Shown: positions 1 through 13,719 of the stretch, piece after piece
How the letters are laid out: every line of letters starts with the position of its first letter
How positions within the stretch are numbered: position 1 is the first letter of the stretch
Origin: Anastatus disparis
Taxonomy: Eukaryota > Arthropoda > Insecta > Hymenoptera > Eupelmidae
NCBI GenBank assembly: GCA_017163975.1
Contig: JAFFSR010000346.1
Location: forward strand, 1,674,501 to 1,738,500
DNA length: 64,000 bases
Reading direction: 5' to 3'
Made by a program: the position numbers and the translations under genes
The notes under the pieces: generated by a model
The model's database searches: none
The model's input: the letters and a program-made list of their open reading frames with translations, nothing else
Told to the model about the DNA's origin: nothing

Positions 1-95
1 TTAAAAAAAAAATTTTGCTGATGCGGGGCCCTTAAAACAAGGGGGCCCTAGGCACGAGCCTATAATGCCTATTGGGAAAGACGGCACTGGTCATC

Positions 96-830
96 AATAA
101 GGAGTTATGACATTTTATATATATATATTTTTTCATGTATAATTTATTTTTAATATAAAAATTAATCATACGTGAAAATATACATTTATATTCAATATAA
201 AAAAAAATCATACATGAAAATATATATTTCAAACTGTCGTTACTCCTTACACAATCAAAAATTTATTTTAAAATTCATGTAAAATAGAAAAAAATAAGCC
301 CTCGAAAAGCAATTTCTGAAGTAGTAAACAATGAGTAATTTCAATTACCATGTAATACATGTAAGAACCAATAGAAAACTTCAAAATTTAGGTCTGTGAA
401 AAATCATGCCGACTCTCCTCTTCATTTACAACAAGAAGTATTCTTATGCATTTTTCTCTAAAACATCAGGATTTTCAGGAAAAAAATTGATTAAGTTGGG
501 ACTTTACCAAAAATTTTGAAAAATTTCTAAATTTTAAGGATCTATGGCTATCCTTCCCCTCTAAATCCTTGAAAATTTTTTCACACATTTAAGGTAACGG
601 AAAGAATATATTCTTAGAGTTTCAGTGATTTTTATTTTTCTGCTCTTCCAGTTGGTGTGAAATGTCCCATATATATATAATCATCAAGAAAAGTTTGTTA
701 TAAAAAGAACTAAAATAAAAATTTGAGTTATTTCTAATAATTGTATACTTAAATTTATTTATAGTTATTTACGGATATTTGTAGTATCTACATTTAAAAA
801 ATGTATAAATGATAATAAACAATTATTATT
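96..830. repeat. Dispersed repeat, copy of the family at 46400-47165
   Basis: This stretch matches 46400-47165 in the same orientation over most of its length. Shared landmarks are 'ataaggagttatgaca', 'caagttgggact', 'aaatccttgaaaatttttt' and 'tgctcttccagttggt', followed by a short TA run and 'aaagtttgttataaaaag'. The second copy is one arm of a foldback (45985-46968); here only one arm lies inside the window. There is no coding sequence. Bases 1-95 hold a GC-richer segment with GGGGCCC and GGGGGCCC blocks that does not belong to the matched part and that I cannot assign. Confidence 0.75.
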
Positions 831-2118
831 CATCTTCAGCTTAACGCTTTTTTATTGTTATATACAGTTTTCAATATTTTCTGATAATCATTTATTTGTT
901 TCCAGTATTATTCTACTTTTACAAAATAATATTCATACAAGCTGATAAAATATTTTGCTATAAGATAATATATATATATATAAAAAGAGTACTCTCCGTT
1001 AAGATACACGGAGAAAGATTTTTTCTTTAAAACAAAGTGTAAAATTTAGCGACCTCTTACGGCAGAGTGCTTGCTTACTATAATAGAAAGAATTTCATGT
1101 TATTTATATAGTCTATTATTCATCTTGTTACTATATGTTAGTGGCTCGTGATTTCACGGTCGAGCACTCTGATTTTCTATGCATTGTATTGAGGCATCAA
1201 GTATTGAAGTGTAAACTATAAGAATATAAGGTGAATCGCCGAAATGTGCACTGAGAAATCAAGTGCACGCATGTCCAAGAAACGTTCACATGAATGAAAA
1301 ATTTGCGTAAAGGAAAAGCACTTCCAAGAACGAACCCTTCATTCTATTACAGTGGCCTTACCCGGAATTTCTAGATGTAAATTTTTATACATATACGTAG
1401 GAAAACGTACACTGAGTTTTAAAGAAAAAATCTTTATGCGAGTAGGTAAAATGCCCCCCTCACAGATTTCAAAACTAATATTTGTTCTTGTTTTCATAGT
1501 AATTAAGATTAGGTTTTGCTTATTAATCCCGCAAAAATCATATGACTAGGTCTTAGCACTCCACTTTACTGTGATTTTTCGCGATTCCCAGAAAGTAGTT
1601 TTTCCAACCTAAAAATAACATTTAAATCATAAAATCTCCGTAACTTTGCTTAGGGGCTACAAGTGATTTTCTGGGCTTAAAATTTGTATTTTTAAAAAAC
1701 AAATCAAGTTTATGATGACCAAAAATTCGATTCTGGCATGGTGCCATGGCAAAAAACTCGAAAAACCATTTTTTGTATGGGTTTTTTGTCGGTTATTGGT
1801 CTCTAGCAATTCACAAATCATTTTTAGAGAAAAAAAATAGCTTCATTCTCCGTGAAAAAATACATTGAAAATATGAATGATAACTTTAGGAATACTTGGA
1901 TGCTGTTACAAAACAATTAAAAAAATAAAATAATTCTGAAATTGTTACATAGCTTTTTTGCATCGTTGCTGCATTTTATGTTTTTATGACCTCGGTCATC
2001 TCTTTAGAGTCATAAAGCTACTATTCGATGTATTTACAAGTAAATTACGCCTATTGCACGCTAAAATAAGATTTTTAAACATAACGAAGTAACGGTCGTA
2101 TCATCTGCTTTTTTGTAT
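831..2118. other. No gene recognised
   Basis: AT-rich DNA with short TA runs (near 970-985). The open frames are short and have no recognisable protein features. Nothing here can be assigned. Confidence 0.5.
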
Positions 2119-2120
2119 TA

Positions 2121-2393
2121 CAGTAGACTCTGGATACAAGAGAATCAATGGGCCTTTAGGAGAGGAATTTTCGTGGAAATTCTCTTATACAAAGAGTCCC
2201 CAACACGCTCGAGTCAAGAGTGATAGCCACACCTACTGTTTTGTTGTGTGAGTTGTATCCAACATGCGTGTATATTCTGTCTCTCTCACTTTCATAATGG
2301 TGGGATAACGCAAATACTTAGGCTCACGCCCATATTTAGGAGAAAGAGCTCGAATTCTCTTATATCGCAATCTCTTGTATCGAGAGATCACTG
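2121..2393. mobile_element. Pogo/Tigger-like MITE candidate
   Basis: The left end reads CAGTAGACTCTGGATACAAG and the right end, read on the minus strand, CAGTGATCTCTCGATACAAG, so the two form imperfect terminal inverted repeats. Both start with CAGT, as Tc1/mariner elements of the pogo group do. A TA lies directly to the left, but the right flank reads AA, so the TA duplication is not intact. The interior codes for no transposase. Known of the family: pogo MITEs are short, non-autonomous and insert at TA. The assignment rests on the ends only. Confidence 0.5.
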
Positions 2394-4570
2394 AATCATT
2401 AGAGAGACAAAGACGGAATAAGGTTTTAGTAACAATCGTGTTGGGTCTATAAATTCGAGCCTGAAAGTACACTTCTATGTAAGCATTTATATGCTTTGTT
2501 AGAACTGCCACAATTATGATTTGTCTTTAGGCCATTATACGCAAAAAATAGAGTAGGAACCGATATAAGAAATACATTGCTTCTACATATATGAGAATCA
2601 AGCGCGTTGTTCCTAGCAACAGCTCACTATTCTTTGTATATATATATACATAAATACATTACTTCTATGTATATAAATATATAAATGCTATTTTCCCTGT
2701 TCTTTGTTAGCGTTGAACGGCCCTTAAGTTTTTGCTTCTCTATGTTTATTTTTATATATTGACTAGAACTAATATTGACTTTACATTTTTATACATGAAA
2801 CAAATTCAAGATTTTGAAATGTCTTATAATTTTAGAACTTGAGAAAAAATATATATAGTTCATACGGTAATAATAATCTAATTATTAGACGATGTGTAAT
2901 AATTCTATATAATGTGATGTAGGTTATCGTAGTGATAATCTACTGCTATCGACGCAAATAATGCAGTGTTGACGATAGCTTTCCTTTACCAATAACTCAA
3001 TTTTTTGGCGGTTAATATGATTTATTTACTGAACATACCAGTTATGAGTCTATTTGTAAAGACGCACACCTCACATAACCCGTATCGTAATGCGCAAATA
3101 AAAATAAAAACACATACGGCAATCGCCTATGTAGACTTAATACTCATTGAATTATATACAATACATTGGCTGTTATTCAACTAAATTGTATGCTACTGGA
3201 ACATTTACTTTATTCACCAAGCCGTGGTTGTATCGAAAAACTGATCTAATTCTAATTCAGGTAAGGTTTTGTATAAACAATACGAAATAAATTACAGCTT
3301 GTAGAATGTCTGAAAACGAACTGCAAATACAGGACAAAAGGATAAATTAATGATCGGCTATCCTGTCGATGTAAGCACTAACTTATATAACTTCCAAGGA
3401 TATAATTTCTTGATTCAATCATCAATTTTTTATTAGTGTGCTGGGTTTTCCATTTAATTATTCATATACTGTATGAATTTGACGATAGTTACTACCGAAA
3501 GATATATAAAATAAAACGGCCTTTCATCTAATTCACCAGCCGCTACGAAATTTTACATCATATTATACGATTATCCCAAATGGGTTCTACTGTTCAATAT
3601 TTTTATAATATAGTCATAATCATTGAACGCTATGCTTTGTGTTGATAATAATTACAAGGAACCAATAATAATCAACTCATGATTCCTGGTGAATTCTATG
3701 GATAGCGGCGTTGTTTCCTACGAGGCTTTGTCATTAACTACTTGAACTACGCGATTTACTCGCGAAAATAATTAAATTTAAAAAATGTATTACGCAAATT
3801 TTGGGAATTAAAAAGACTAAGATGACTGTAAAGCTAGTTGGATATTCTTTCGCTATCAACTTGTAACAAACGTTTCCTATGCAAACGTCGGTGTAATGTA
3901 AATATACGTTTTAATCAGCACCATATTTATGTAACAGCCCGATTTTGGATTTAAGTAAAATGTTACATAATCTTAATTTTATTTCCATTATATTCTAGAA
4001 TATAACGCTCACGTATTGATTGAATGTCGTCCGCTTGTTACGGTGGAGTCTGTGAAATTAATAACGCCATCTATATGGCAACGACATAACTGTTTGTTCG
4101 ATTGTAACCCACCGCGACACTTGTGGAATACATCTATTTACCGATAGGTAGTAAAGTGGCGCCGAGAATTCACAATCTTGTTGGACTTTGAAGAGTTTAG
4201 ATGTGCCGGAAAGTGCGAATTTAAAAAGTACAAGTAGACTTTAGTACAATAATATTATATTCATATATCTCTACTAGTGAACTATGTTGGACTATTACAA
4301 AACATATAATATTGGAAAGTGTAACACTGACATGATTATGAATTATTCAAGATTGTTCTGATTTAGTTTTATTGAATTGTTCTCTTTTCTTACAGACTTG
4401 AAATGAGCTTAAAGTAAATAAATAAATTCTAATTGCGGTAGTGTTCAATGTCAATACAAGTGCGTTACTCTTCGGATATATATAAAGTTAGATTAACTGT
4501 CACGTTAATACAGTATCCTTTGTTTACTTTTGATTCTCAGAACAAGTGGTTACAAAGAAACTAATTCAAT
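2394..4570. other. No gene recognised; upstream of gene A
   Basis: AT-rich non-coding DNA. The last few hundred bases would contain the promoter of gene A if its start is at 4571, but I see no motif clear enough to call. Confidence 0.45.
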
Positions 4571-4945
4571 ATGTCTGATCTCGACGTAAACAAACCGTCG
4601 ACTTCGAAGTCAGTTATAAGAACCGTCGAAAGTCGTTACCGCGTTAATGAACATATTTTCGAATTCCAACCATTATGGTGCGAAAGAGTGCTTGATGTAT
4701 TGCAAAATCGATATAAAAATTTTCATTGCATTCCTAAGGTTCGAAACCCAGTCAGTGAGCCAGCAGTAACAGAAATATCACGGGAATACAATCGTGGTGT
4801 TACTATAACAGGGAAATCCGAGGGTGAATACCTACCATTAGAGATCGCCTTCAAGATCAACTGTTTGTTTACCAACATTTTTCTGCACGCGGCTCAAGAC
4901 ATATTGTTTTTCGCCAATGTTTATCATTCTCTTCTATATTTATAA
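4571..4945 (+). CDS. Gene A, candidate first exon
   Basis: An ATG opens a frame of 124 codons. The first part (about 85 residues) is mixed in composition and protein-like: SKSVIRTVESRYRVNEHIFE, then a Cys/Trp-containing stretch. The last 40 residues are hydrophobic and may be intron read-through. The next exon (6581) needs two bases from this one. The only phase-compatible GT inside the frame that I found is at 4867 (GTTTAC), which is weak, and the better-looking GTAATA at 4949 lies just after the stop. The 3' border is therefore unresolved, and this exon may belong with 6581 only through a missed small exon or after a mutation. No family recognised. Confidence 0.4.
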   Translation: MSDLDVNKPSTSKSVIRTVESRYRVNEHIFEFQPLWCERVLDVLQNRYKNFHCIPKVRNPVSEPAVTEISREYNRGVTITGKSEGEYLPLEIAFKINCLFTNIFLHAAQDILFFANVYHSLLYL

Positions 4946-6580
4946 GAGGTAATAATGCATTTATTCTTTTAGATTCTAATTATAATGAGCTTTTTGATAA
5001 GTTACGCCTTTTTACTATGTCAACCATTATATATCTACGCTATATTTGACAAAACTTATATGTTAAGTTTCGAAATTCGTTCTTGGCCCCGTAGCAATAC
5101 ATTTCAATCGCGTTTATAATAGTTTTATTGACAAACATAGACTAAATACGAAGGTAAATTTTTTACATTTATATATGATCAGACCTTTTAAATAATAGTA
5201 GCCCCGCTAATGATTCGTTCGGAACTTTACGATGGTTGAATAATTTTGACCGAATGTCATTTAATGAACATGATAAAACCGACATTGCGCAATAACTTGT
5301 AGTAAAATCCGGTAGACTGGTAGAACGTGAGTGTATGTAGAATAAATTGTATTTCGGGTTGTTATATGATAAGCAATGTAAAAAAGTAATTTATTATTTT
5401 TAACTAAGTGTTCATTCAGATTTATAGTATTGAATCCTGAAACACAAAACGCTGTGGGTCATTAGCATTTTATAACTTAAATTACATATTTACCCATCAG
5501 ATTTTATACATTAAGGGTGAATTTAAACGAGATAACTATCGGTATTAAAACGAGTTTTCTTCAACCGGCATTAATTGAAATTGTAATATTTGTAGAATGT
5601 TGGGCATGGAAACGTTTTTATTGCATTTGTTATTTGATATACTATAACACAAATCTATTAACATGAAATTGAATATAAGGTTAAAGTACACTAAACAATG
5701 TAATTAATAGTCGATTGCAATACAATGATATGTTAGTTATTATGATTATTCACTTGAACAAACTGAAATTTATAGATTACCTAACCTTAACGGTCAAACT
5801 AAGATATACGCAATTAATTTCGCTCTTAATTTTAATTTGTATACACTATTCCCACTGTTATGGTATTCGGAACTCTGATGAAAAATCGTCTTCAACTTAA
5901 CAAAGTCTAAGTGAAATTGTTATATCGTGGATCAGTTGACGGTTGGAACCTCTTTAAGCTGAAATCCACAACTTGCTTACAAAACCACACTTCTTACCAG
6001 TTCGTCTGATATGCTTCTATACTTAATAACCATCTAATAAGGTGTAGAAAATATTATAAAACAAAATTAAACGCAACCAGTAGGTATATATTGTACAAGT
6101 TGGATTACCGGAATACCAAAATATCTATTTTCAATAGCCAACGTTATTGTTCATGAACACAATTGCATGTACCTAACTTGATGACATTACTGGTTATTAG
6201 CATTACGACAACCGGTCGATTGTAAATTGCAACTTATGCGAATCATACCGATGAGTCAGCTAATATTGCCACTTTTCTAAGACGATACATAAAAACACGA
6301 ACGAGAATCTATAAAACGTAATGACACAAACACAGTTGTTTTAACAGTACTCGTTAATGATAATCTAAATTTATCGTACGTGCAAACTTAATTTTATACC
6401 GAATTATATAATTACAATTCGGGAAACAGTCACAACGGTATGATGCATGTAGATTAGACAAAATATATATTTAGAAACTCTAAGTTATTAAATTATAATT
6501 AATGTCCGTTACATTCAATTAGATGTTATAATTCAAATTTATGTAATTGACATATTAAAATGATCTAACTTTCATTTCAG
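4946..6580 (+). other. Probable first intron of gene A
   Basis: AT-rich, no ORF of interest. It ends in a good acceptor (pyrimidine-rich tract, TTTCAG at 6575-6580). One short frame (5715-5900) has no recognisable features. Confidence 0.4.
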
Positions 6581-7632
6581 ACACAAAGAAGAAGAATATA
6601 AGCCAATATTTACAAAATTGGCGAATAACGTCTATGAGAAAAAGTTATTTAAATTCAGTTTTGTTAGTCGGTTGGTGAAAACAAATATTCTCAAAAATTA
6701 TGAAAATAAAGACGTTCTCATCGATGGAAAAACCGTGTTGAATAGCGATTCGTTCCGACAACTGATGAAGAACATGAATGGTAAAAAATGTCAGCTAGAA
6801 ATGAGTACCATCATCAAAAATGCACGAAAACATCAATTATTCGAATTAAAAGAGTCTGACGAATACATACTAAATTTACATTGTCAAGTATTGTGGTGAG
6901 TCCTCGTAGAATAAGCAGAATTATAAAGTCAATTTGATAAATCATACTTTTGTTTATTTTGTCTACTAGGGGTTTAACATTCCCGAAGATACTGCCCTTT
7001 GATTTTGTATGCAGATTGCCGCCAATCAAGGAACCTTGTAATTATGATATTTTTCCAACATTTGGTTTCGAATTGATTGACCTTAATGAGGACCTGGATA
7101 TCGGGAAATACGACTACCAAGCAATTATCCTCGACCCGGATACGGAAGAAACATGTCACCAAGTAGCCGAGGAGCAACCGGAAAATTCGTTCATTTTACT
7201 GTAATTAACAAAATTTTTTTTATGAATTACGGTATTATATTACAAATTAACGCTATTTTATTTTTCAGGATAAACGATAGACCGGTCATGGTATTAGTAC
7301 CAACTAAAGAAAATGCTAAGCCGTTAGATTTGGTTATGAACACCAACTTTGAAGCCGAATTTAAACAAATTGTTCAAAATTTCCTAGAAATTGATTTTGA
7401 GGAACAAGTGAGAAATGCAAGACAGGAAAAAAAAGGCTCATTATACAAAGTGCGCAAAGATCCAGAACAAATTTAAATTACTTTTAACAGAGTCATCAAT
7501 GGATACTGAATCTCGCACCAAAACTAAACGGCAAACGGTCAAAGCAAGACCGAAAAAGATTGTTAAACGGAAGAGGAAAACAAAATTAAATCGTAAGACG
7601 ACAGCTCGGAAGGACGCTTCTTTGAGTGTCGA
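6581..7632 (+). CDS. Gene A, conserved-looking core (exons 2-5)
   Basis: Unrecognised protein. Exons 6581-6895, 6970-7200, 7269-7407 and 7493 to about 7632 join in frame through introns of 74, 68 and 85 bp. The first donor is GTGAGT, and the first three acceptors end in TTTCAG, CTACTAG and TTTTCAG. Exon 2 encodes a Lys/Asn-rich helical-looking stretch, exon 3 a hydrophobic-acidic segment containing PFDFVCRLPP and ELIDLNEDLDIGKYDYQ, and exon 4 INDRPVMVLVPT, a strand-like sequence. Exon 5 switches abruptly to a basic tail (KRKRKTKLNRKTTARK) that could bind nucleic acid or act as a nuclear localisation signal. Its acceptor is best placed at 7492 (AACAGAG) to keep this frame; its 3' border is uncertain. 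This part has no stop or frameshift. It reads like a folded domain of about 230 residues followed by a basic linker. No catalytic motif is evident. Confidence 0.6.
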
Positions 7633-7753
7633 TGAGAATATTTTAAATAAGTTGTTAATTTTGATATGATAAATATTCAAATTAGGCCCTATTAAAATTA
7701 CTAAATTTTAACACATTGTTTTGTTTATTGATTGCATATCATTTGTATACTAG

Positions 7754-9825
7754 ATTATAGCAGTGAAGGAGAAAGTTCTAATTCTGGTGAAGAGTCTGGC
7801 AAAGACACTGTGCACGAAAATCCGGTGGATGATAACAACGATGGTTCCCGCGCTGACTATCTGGCAGAATCAAATTCAACAACATTGGAACAAAAGAAAG
7901 TTGAGAATCGTAACGTTGGGAAATCTCAAGAAACCTTGACAGGAAACTCGAAATAAAAAATACAGCCTACTGAATAATTGAACAATAATTTTGACGTTTA
8001 CAACGGTAAATTTAACATAAAACCGACAAACGCGCAAAACAAAACAGTTTACTAATTAAAAATTAATAAATTTGTTACTTATTTGTGTGAACCGAGATTA
8101 AAAATATTACGTTAAAATTTTAATTCCTGTTTGATTTCTTTTTAGTACTGTCTGATGAACACAGAGGCGCGATTCAACATGGGTCGGCAGTCGAAAACCA
8201 ACGTCCGGATGAAACTGATATGAATAAAAACAGCCATACAACAAACATTGAACATAACGAGATAACACAGATTACTTCTAATCAATAAACCGATTCAAAC
8301 CGAAGCTTCATCGACACGTCATCCGATTCACAGGAAAATGAAAATTATAATGTTGCAAATACTAACGATTTCCTGTGTTTATCGGATCATGGTAACGGTG
8401 GTAAGTTTCCCAATAACAATATTCGAACAATTATTCATTTTTTTTTCAATTGACTAACCTCTCAATCAAATTAATAAAAAATACTAAAACTTAAAAGTAA
8501 TAATCATCATGAATATTATAAATAATATTTATTACCTATTGGATCTGTTCGGACGTGAATTGGCAGAATGTCGGAAACTTGCCAACATTGCTACATCTCA
8601 AAATAATGCAATTAAGAAAAAATGTGGGGAGTAGTATATTGACGCTAACCAAAAAAGAATTGATCAAACAAATACAAGAAAATGTCTATATGAGACCCCA
8701 GAAAACGGCAATGGCCATACCAATCCACCAGTTGAAGGGATTTCAAGTGCTTCTCAAATTGGAAGTCCATCCAAAAAGTTCAAAAATTCTCATGACGCTG
8801 ACAATGTTAGTTTGTACCAACATGTTCTACCATTTCTTAGTGGAAAATTACTCCTCAAAACCTAGTTTAAATTGTTACTGTTGATTAAAATATATTATAT
8901 TTCGTTTAGAATTAGTTCAACCTTCCGATAAAACGGACATCGCTAAACGAACAGGCACCGATACAAACGATCAAAGTTATGCTGATCACGGTCATGATGA
9001 TTCGGATAATGTTGATTGTTTACTGGAAACCAGTTCAACACTACCAAAACAGGTAAATGGTTTTGGTACAAACGTAGTGACAACGAGCGCAAATTTACAC
9101 GTCGATAACAATATGGACTATCGAAAATCGGAATTCCCTCTGCGCCAAAAGATATACGAAAACGAAAGTAAGTTTCCCAAATTACACTTAATTAGTCGAA
9201 TATTGTACCATTTGAATTTCGAACCAGATGTTTAAAAATACAAATTACATATTACCTTTCATATGGATTCAATGTCATCGTGTAATTAAAAATTAAATTC
9301 GAAATTCTTTCAATTTCAGTATCGAGTGACACAAGATCAGAACAACCTGATACGACATGGGCCACAAATACACGTGACAATGAAAGTGAAAATATAAATC
9401 GGCAATTGAACAACACCGATAATAATAAAACTCACGATTCCGTATTACCGTCCGTTAGAAGCCAACTCCAACAATATTATTACATATTCAAATTCACTCA
9501 GTGATGACAACCAAGGTCTCCCGTCTGATCGAGTACCGCCTAAAAAACGAAAACTGGATATCTGTGGTTCGTAATTGTTTACTTAAAGAATAATTCCTTG
9601 AATTCCTTATGATCTTTCATACGTTATAAATAAGCAGCAGGCATAAAAACGGCTAATTTATATTTATCTTTGTAGATTATTTATCAACAGCCAACAAAGA
9701 TAGTACTTTATCTAATTATGAAGCAATTAATCAGACTTGCGAACAAAACAAATCAGTTGACCAACTCTGTTGTGAAGATAAATCACAATCAATTCAAGAT
9801 AATAATGATTTAATCATAGTAAAAA
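7754..9825 (+). pseudogene. Gene A, modular phase-1 tail exons (decayed)
   Basis: Six exon-like blocks follow the core: 7754 to about 7908, 8146-8400, 8567 to about 8808, 8910-9167, 9320-9566 and 9676-9825. Every one begins after an AG with two bases that complete a split codon. Most end one base into a codon before GT (GTAAGT at 8401 and 9168, GTTCGT at 9567, GTAAAT at 9826), so they are symmetric 1-1 exons that could be duplicated or skipped without changing frame. They encode Asp/Asn/Ser/Thr/Gln-rich, probably disordered sequence; the fifth ends in PPKKRKLD, an SV40-like nuclear localisation motif. The second block carries an in-frame TAA (near 8287), the third an in-frame TAG (near 8632), and the fifth needs a frameshift near 9470. 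The introns at 8401 and 9168 start with the same GTAAGTTTCCCA, as expected after tandem exon duplication. Decay, or a rapidly evolving effector-like gene, are both possible. Confidence 0.6.
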
Positions 9826-9919
9826 GTAAATTTGGAAATATTTTTCCAAGTCGATCATCTTATATTATATTAAAGTAGAACCACTTTTTTCTCCGGTTCT
9901 CCGCATTTTTTGAATGTGT

Positions 9920-12900
9920 CTTTCATGGGCTTTATAATTTCTTGGGCCTTGTAATTTTTTGGACTCAAAATTTTTTTGGGCCTAATATTTTTTTGAACTC
10001 AATATTTTTTTGGGCCTAATATTTTTTCGGTATCTATATTTTTTGGGCCTTATATTTTATTGAGCCTTATATTTTCTTGAGCCTTATAATTTTTTGGACT
10101 CAATATTTTTTTGAGCCCAATATTTTTTCGATCTCTATATTTTTTGAGCCTTATTTTTTTTGGGCCTTATATTTTATTAAGCCTTATATTTTCTTGGGTC
10201 TTATATTTTTTTGGGCCTCATATTTTATTGAGCCTTATACTTTCTTGGGCCTTATATTTTTTTGGGCCTTATAATTTTTTGGACTCAATATTTTTTTGGG
10301 CCCAATATTTTTTCGATCTCTATATTTTTTGAGCCTTATTTTTTTTGGGCCTTATATTTTATTAGGCCTTATATTTTCTTGGGTCTTATATTTTTTTGGG
10401 CCTCATATTTTATTGAGCCTTATACTTTCTTGGGCCTTATATTTTTTTGGGCCTTATAATTTTTTGGTCTCAATATTTTTTTGGGCCCAATAGTTTTTCG
10501 GTCTATATTTTTTGGGCCTTATTTTTTTTGGGCCTTTTATTTTATTAGGCCTTATATTTTCTTGAGTCTTATATTTTTTTGGGCCTCATATTTTATTGAG
10601 CGTTATACTTTCTTGGGCCTTATATTTTTTTGGGCCTTATAATTTTTTGGACTCAATATTTTTTTGAGCCCAATAGTTTTTCGGTCTATATTTTTTGGGC
10701 CTTATATTTTATTGAGCCTAATACTATCTTGAGCCTTATATTTTTTTGGGCCTTCAAATTTTTTGAACTCAATATTTTTTTGGGCCCAATATTTTTTCGG
10801 TCTCTATATTTTTTAGGCCTTATATTTTATTGAGCCTAATACTTTCTTGGGCCTTATATTTTTTTGGGCCTTATAATTTTTTGGACTCAATATTTTTTTG
10901 GGCCCAATATTTTTTCAGTCTCTATATTTTTAGGGCCTTATATTTTCTTAAGCCTGATATTTTTTTTAAGCCTTATAATTTTTTGGCTTTATATTTTTTG
11001 GGCCCAATATTTTTTTGGGTCTCTATATTTTTTAGGCCTTATATTTTCTTGAGTCTTATACTTTCTTGGGCCTTATATTTTTTGGGCCTTATACTTTTTG
11101 GACTCAATATTTTTTTGGGCCCAATATTTTTTCGGTCTCTATATTTTTAGGGCCTTATATTTTCTTGGGCCCTAATTTTTTTTAAGCCCAATATTTTTTC
11201 GGTTTATATTTTTTGGGCCTTATTTTTTTTGGGCCTTTTATTTTCTTAGGCCTTATATTTTCTTGAGTCTTATATTTTTTTGGGCTTCATATATTATTGA
11301 GCCTTATACTTTCTTGGGCCTTATATTTTTTTGGGCCTTATAATTTTTTGGACTCAATATTTTTTTGGGCCCAATAGTTTTTCGGTCTATATTTTTTGGG
11401 CCTTATATTTTATTGAGCCTAATACTATCTTGAGCCTTATATTTTTTTGGGCCTTCAAATTTTTTGGACTCAATATTTTTTTGGGCCCAATATTTTTTCG
11501 GTCTTTATATTTTTTAGGCCTTATATTTCATTGAGCCTAATACTTTCTTATATTTTTCTTTTTACTCTATTTTTTCCAATATTTTTCATCTCTATATTTG
11601 CTATATTTTATTAGCCTGATACTTTCTTGGGCCTTATAATTTTTTGGACTTAATATTTTTTTGGGCCCAATATTTTTTCGGTCTCTATATTTTTTGGGCC
11701 TTATATTTTATTGAGCCTTATACTTTCTTGGGCCTTATATTTTTTTGGGCCTTCAAATTTTTTGGACTCAATATTTTTTTGGGCCCAATATTTTTTCGGT
11801 CTCTATATTTTTTAGGCCTTATATTTTATTGAGCCTAATACTTTCTTGGGTCTTATATTTTTTTGGGCCTCATATTTTATTGAGCCTTATACTTTCTTGG
11901 GCCTTATATTTTTTTGGGCCTTATAATTTTTTGGACTCAATATTTTTTTGGGCCTAATATTTTTTCGGTTTATATTTTTTGGGCCTTATTTTTTTTGGGC
12001 CTTTTATTTTCTTAGGCCTTATATTTTCTTGAGTCTTATATTTTTTTGGGCTTCATATTTTATTGAGCCTTATACTTTCTTGGGCCTTATATTTTTTTGG
12101 GCCTTATAATTTTTTGGACTCAATATTTTTTTGGGCCCAATAGTTTTTCGGTCTATATTTTTTGGGCCTTATATTTTATTGAGCCTAATACTATCTTGAG
12201 CCTTATATTTTTTTGGGCCTTCAAATTTTTTGAACTCAATATTTTTTTGGGCCCAATATTTTTTCGGTCTCTATATTTTTTAGGCCTTATATTTTATTGA
12301 GCCTAATACTTTCTTGGGCCTTATATTTTTTTGGACTTAATATTTTTTTGGGCCCAATATTTTTTCGGTCTATATTTTTTGGGCCTTATATTTTATTGAG
12401 CCTTATACTTTCTTGGGCCTTATATTTTTTTGGGCCTTATAATTTTTTGGACTCAATATTTTTTTGGGCCCAATATTTTTTCGGTCTCTATATTTTTAGG
12501 GCCTTATATTTTCTTGGGCCCTAATTTTTTTTAAGCCCAATATTTTTTCGGTTTATATTTTTTGGGCCTTTTTTTTTGGGCCTTTTATTTTCTTAGGCCT
12601 TATATTTTCTTGAGTCTTATATTTTTTTGGGCTTCATATATTATTGAGCCTTATACTTTCTTGGGCCTTATATTTTTTTGGGCCTTATAATTTTTTGGAC
12701 TCAATATTTTTTTGGGCCCAATAGTTTTTCGGTCTATATTTTTTGGGCCTTATATTTTATTGAGCCTAATACTATCTTGAGCCTTATATTTTTTTGGGCC
12801 TTCAAATTTTTTGGACTCAATATTTTTTTCGGCCCAATATTTTTTCGGTCTTTATATTTTTTAGGCCTTATATTTTATTGAGCCTAATACTTTCTTGGGC

Positions 12901-13545
12901 CTTATATTTTTTTGGGCCTTATAATTTTTTGGACTCAATATTTTTTTGGGCCCAATATTTTTTCAGTCTCTATATTTTTTGGGCCTTATATTTTATTAAG
13001 CCTGATACTTTCTTGGGCCTTATAATTTTTTGGACTTAATATTTTTTTGGGCCCAATATTTTTTCGGTCTCTATATTTTTTGGGCCTTATATTTTATTGA
13101 GCCTTATACTTTCTTGGGCCTTATATTTTTTTGGGCCTTATAATTTTTTGGACTCAATATTTTTTTGGGCCCAATATTTTTTCGGTCTCTATATTTTTTG
13201 GGCCTTATATTTTCTTGAGCCCTAATTTTTTTTAAGCCCAATATTTTTTTGGTCTCTATATTTTTTGGGCCTCATATTTTCTTGGGCCTTAATTTTTTTT
13301 GGGTCTTATATTTTATCGAGCCTAATACTTTCTTGGGCTTTATATTTTTCTAGGACTTATTATTTTTGGGATTTAATATTTTTTTGGGCCCATTATTTTT
13401 TCGGTCTCTATATTTTTGGGCCTTATATTTTCTTGAGCCTGACACTTTCTTTGGCCTTTTATTTTTTGGGTCTTATATTTTCTTGTGCCTTATATTTTCT
13501 TGGGCTTTATATTTTGTTGATTCCTACATTTTTTTGGTCAATATG
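9920..13545. repeat. GGGCC-rich tandem satellite array
   Basis: About 3.6 kb of short variants of 'ttgggccttatatttttt', 'ggactcaatatttttttg', 'ggcccaatattttttcgg' and 'tctctatattttttgggc'. Sub-units are about 17-35 bp and are organised into longer units: one block recurs after 185 bp (10077 and 10262), and a longer block recurs at 10630, 11331, 12097 and 12678, that is, at spacings of 701, 766 and 581 bp. GGGCCC palindromes recur throughout. Long open frames made only of F, L, I, Y, W, G, P, S, A are by-products of the repeat and not genes. Confidence 0.92.
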
Positions 13546-13719
13546 TTTTCTAACGTAGCTTTTCATCCAAGCCTGTATACTTTTACATTGGATTCTTCAG
13601 TGGAGCGTATTTTTATAATGTTTTATACAGGCTCCGCTCCAGACGCTATAATATTTTTTTTTATTTCAAATGCAATGTTTCAACGTCTTATTCTTACACT
13701 AGACATTGCAAATCTAATA

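Noticed and set aside
1352..1549. 65-codon plus-strand ORF
   Set aside because: No start context, homology or splice support; expected by chance in this composition.
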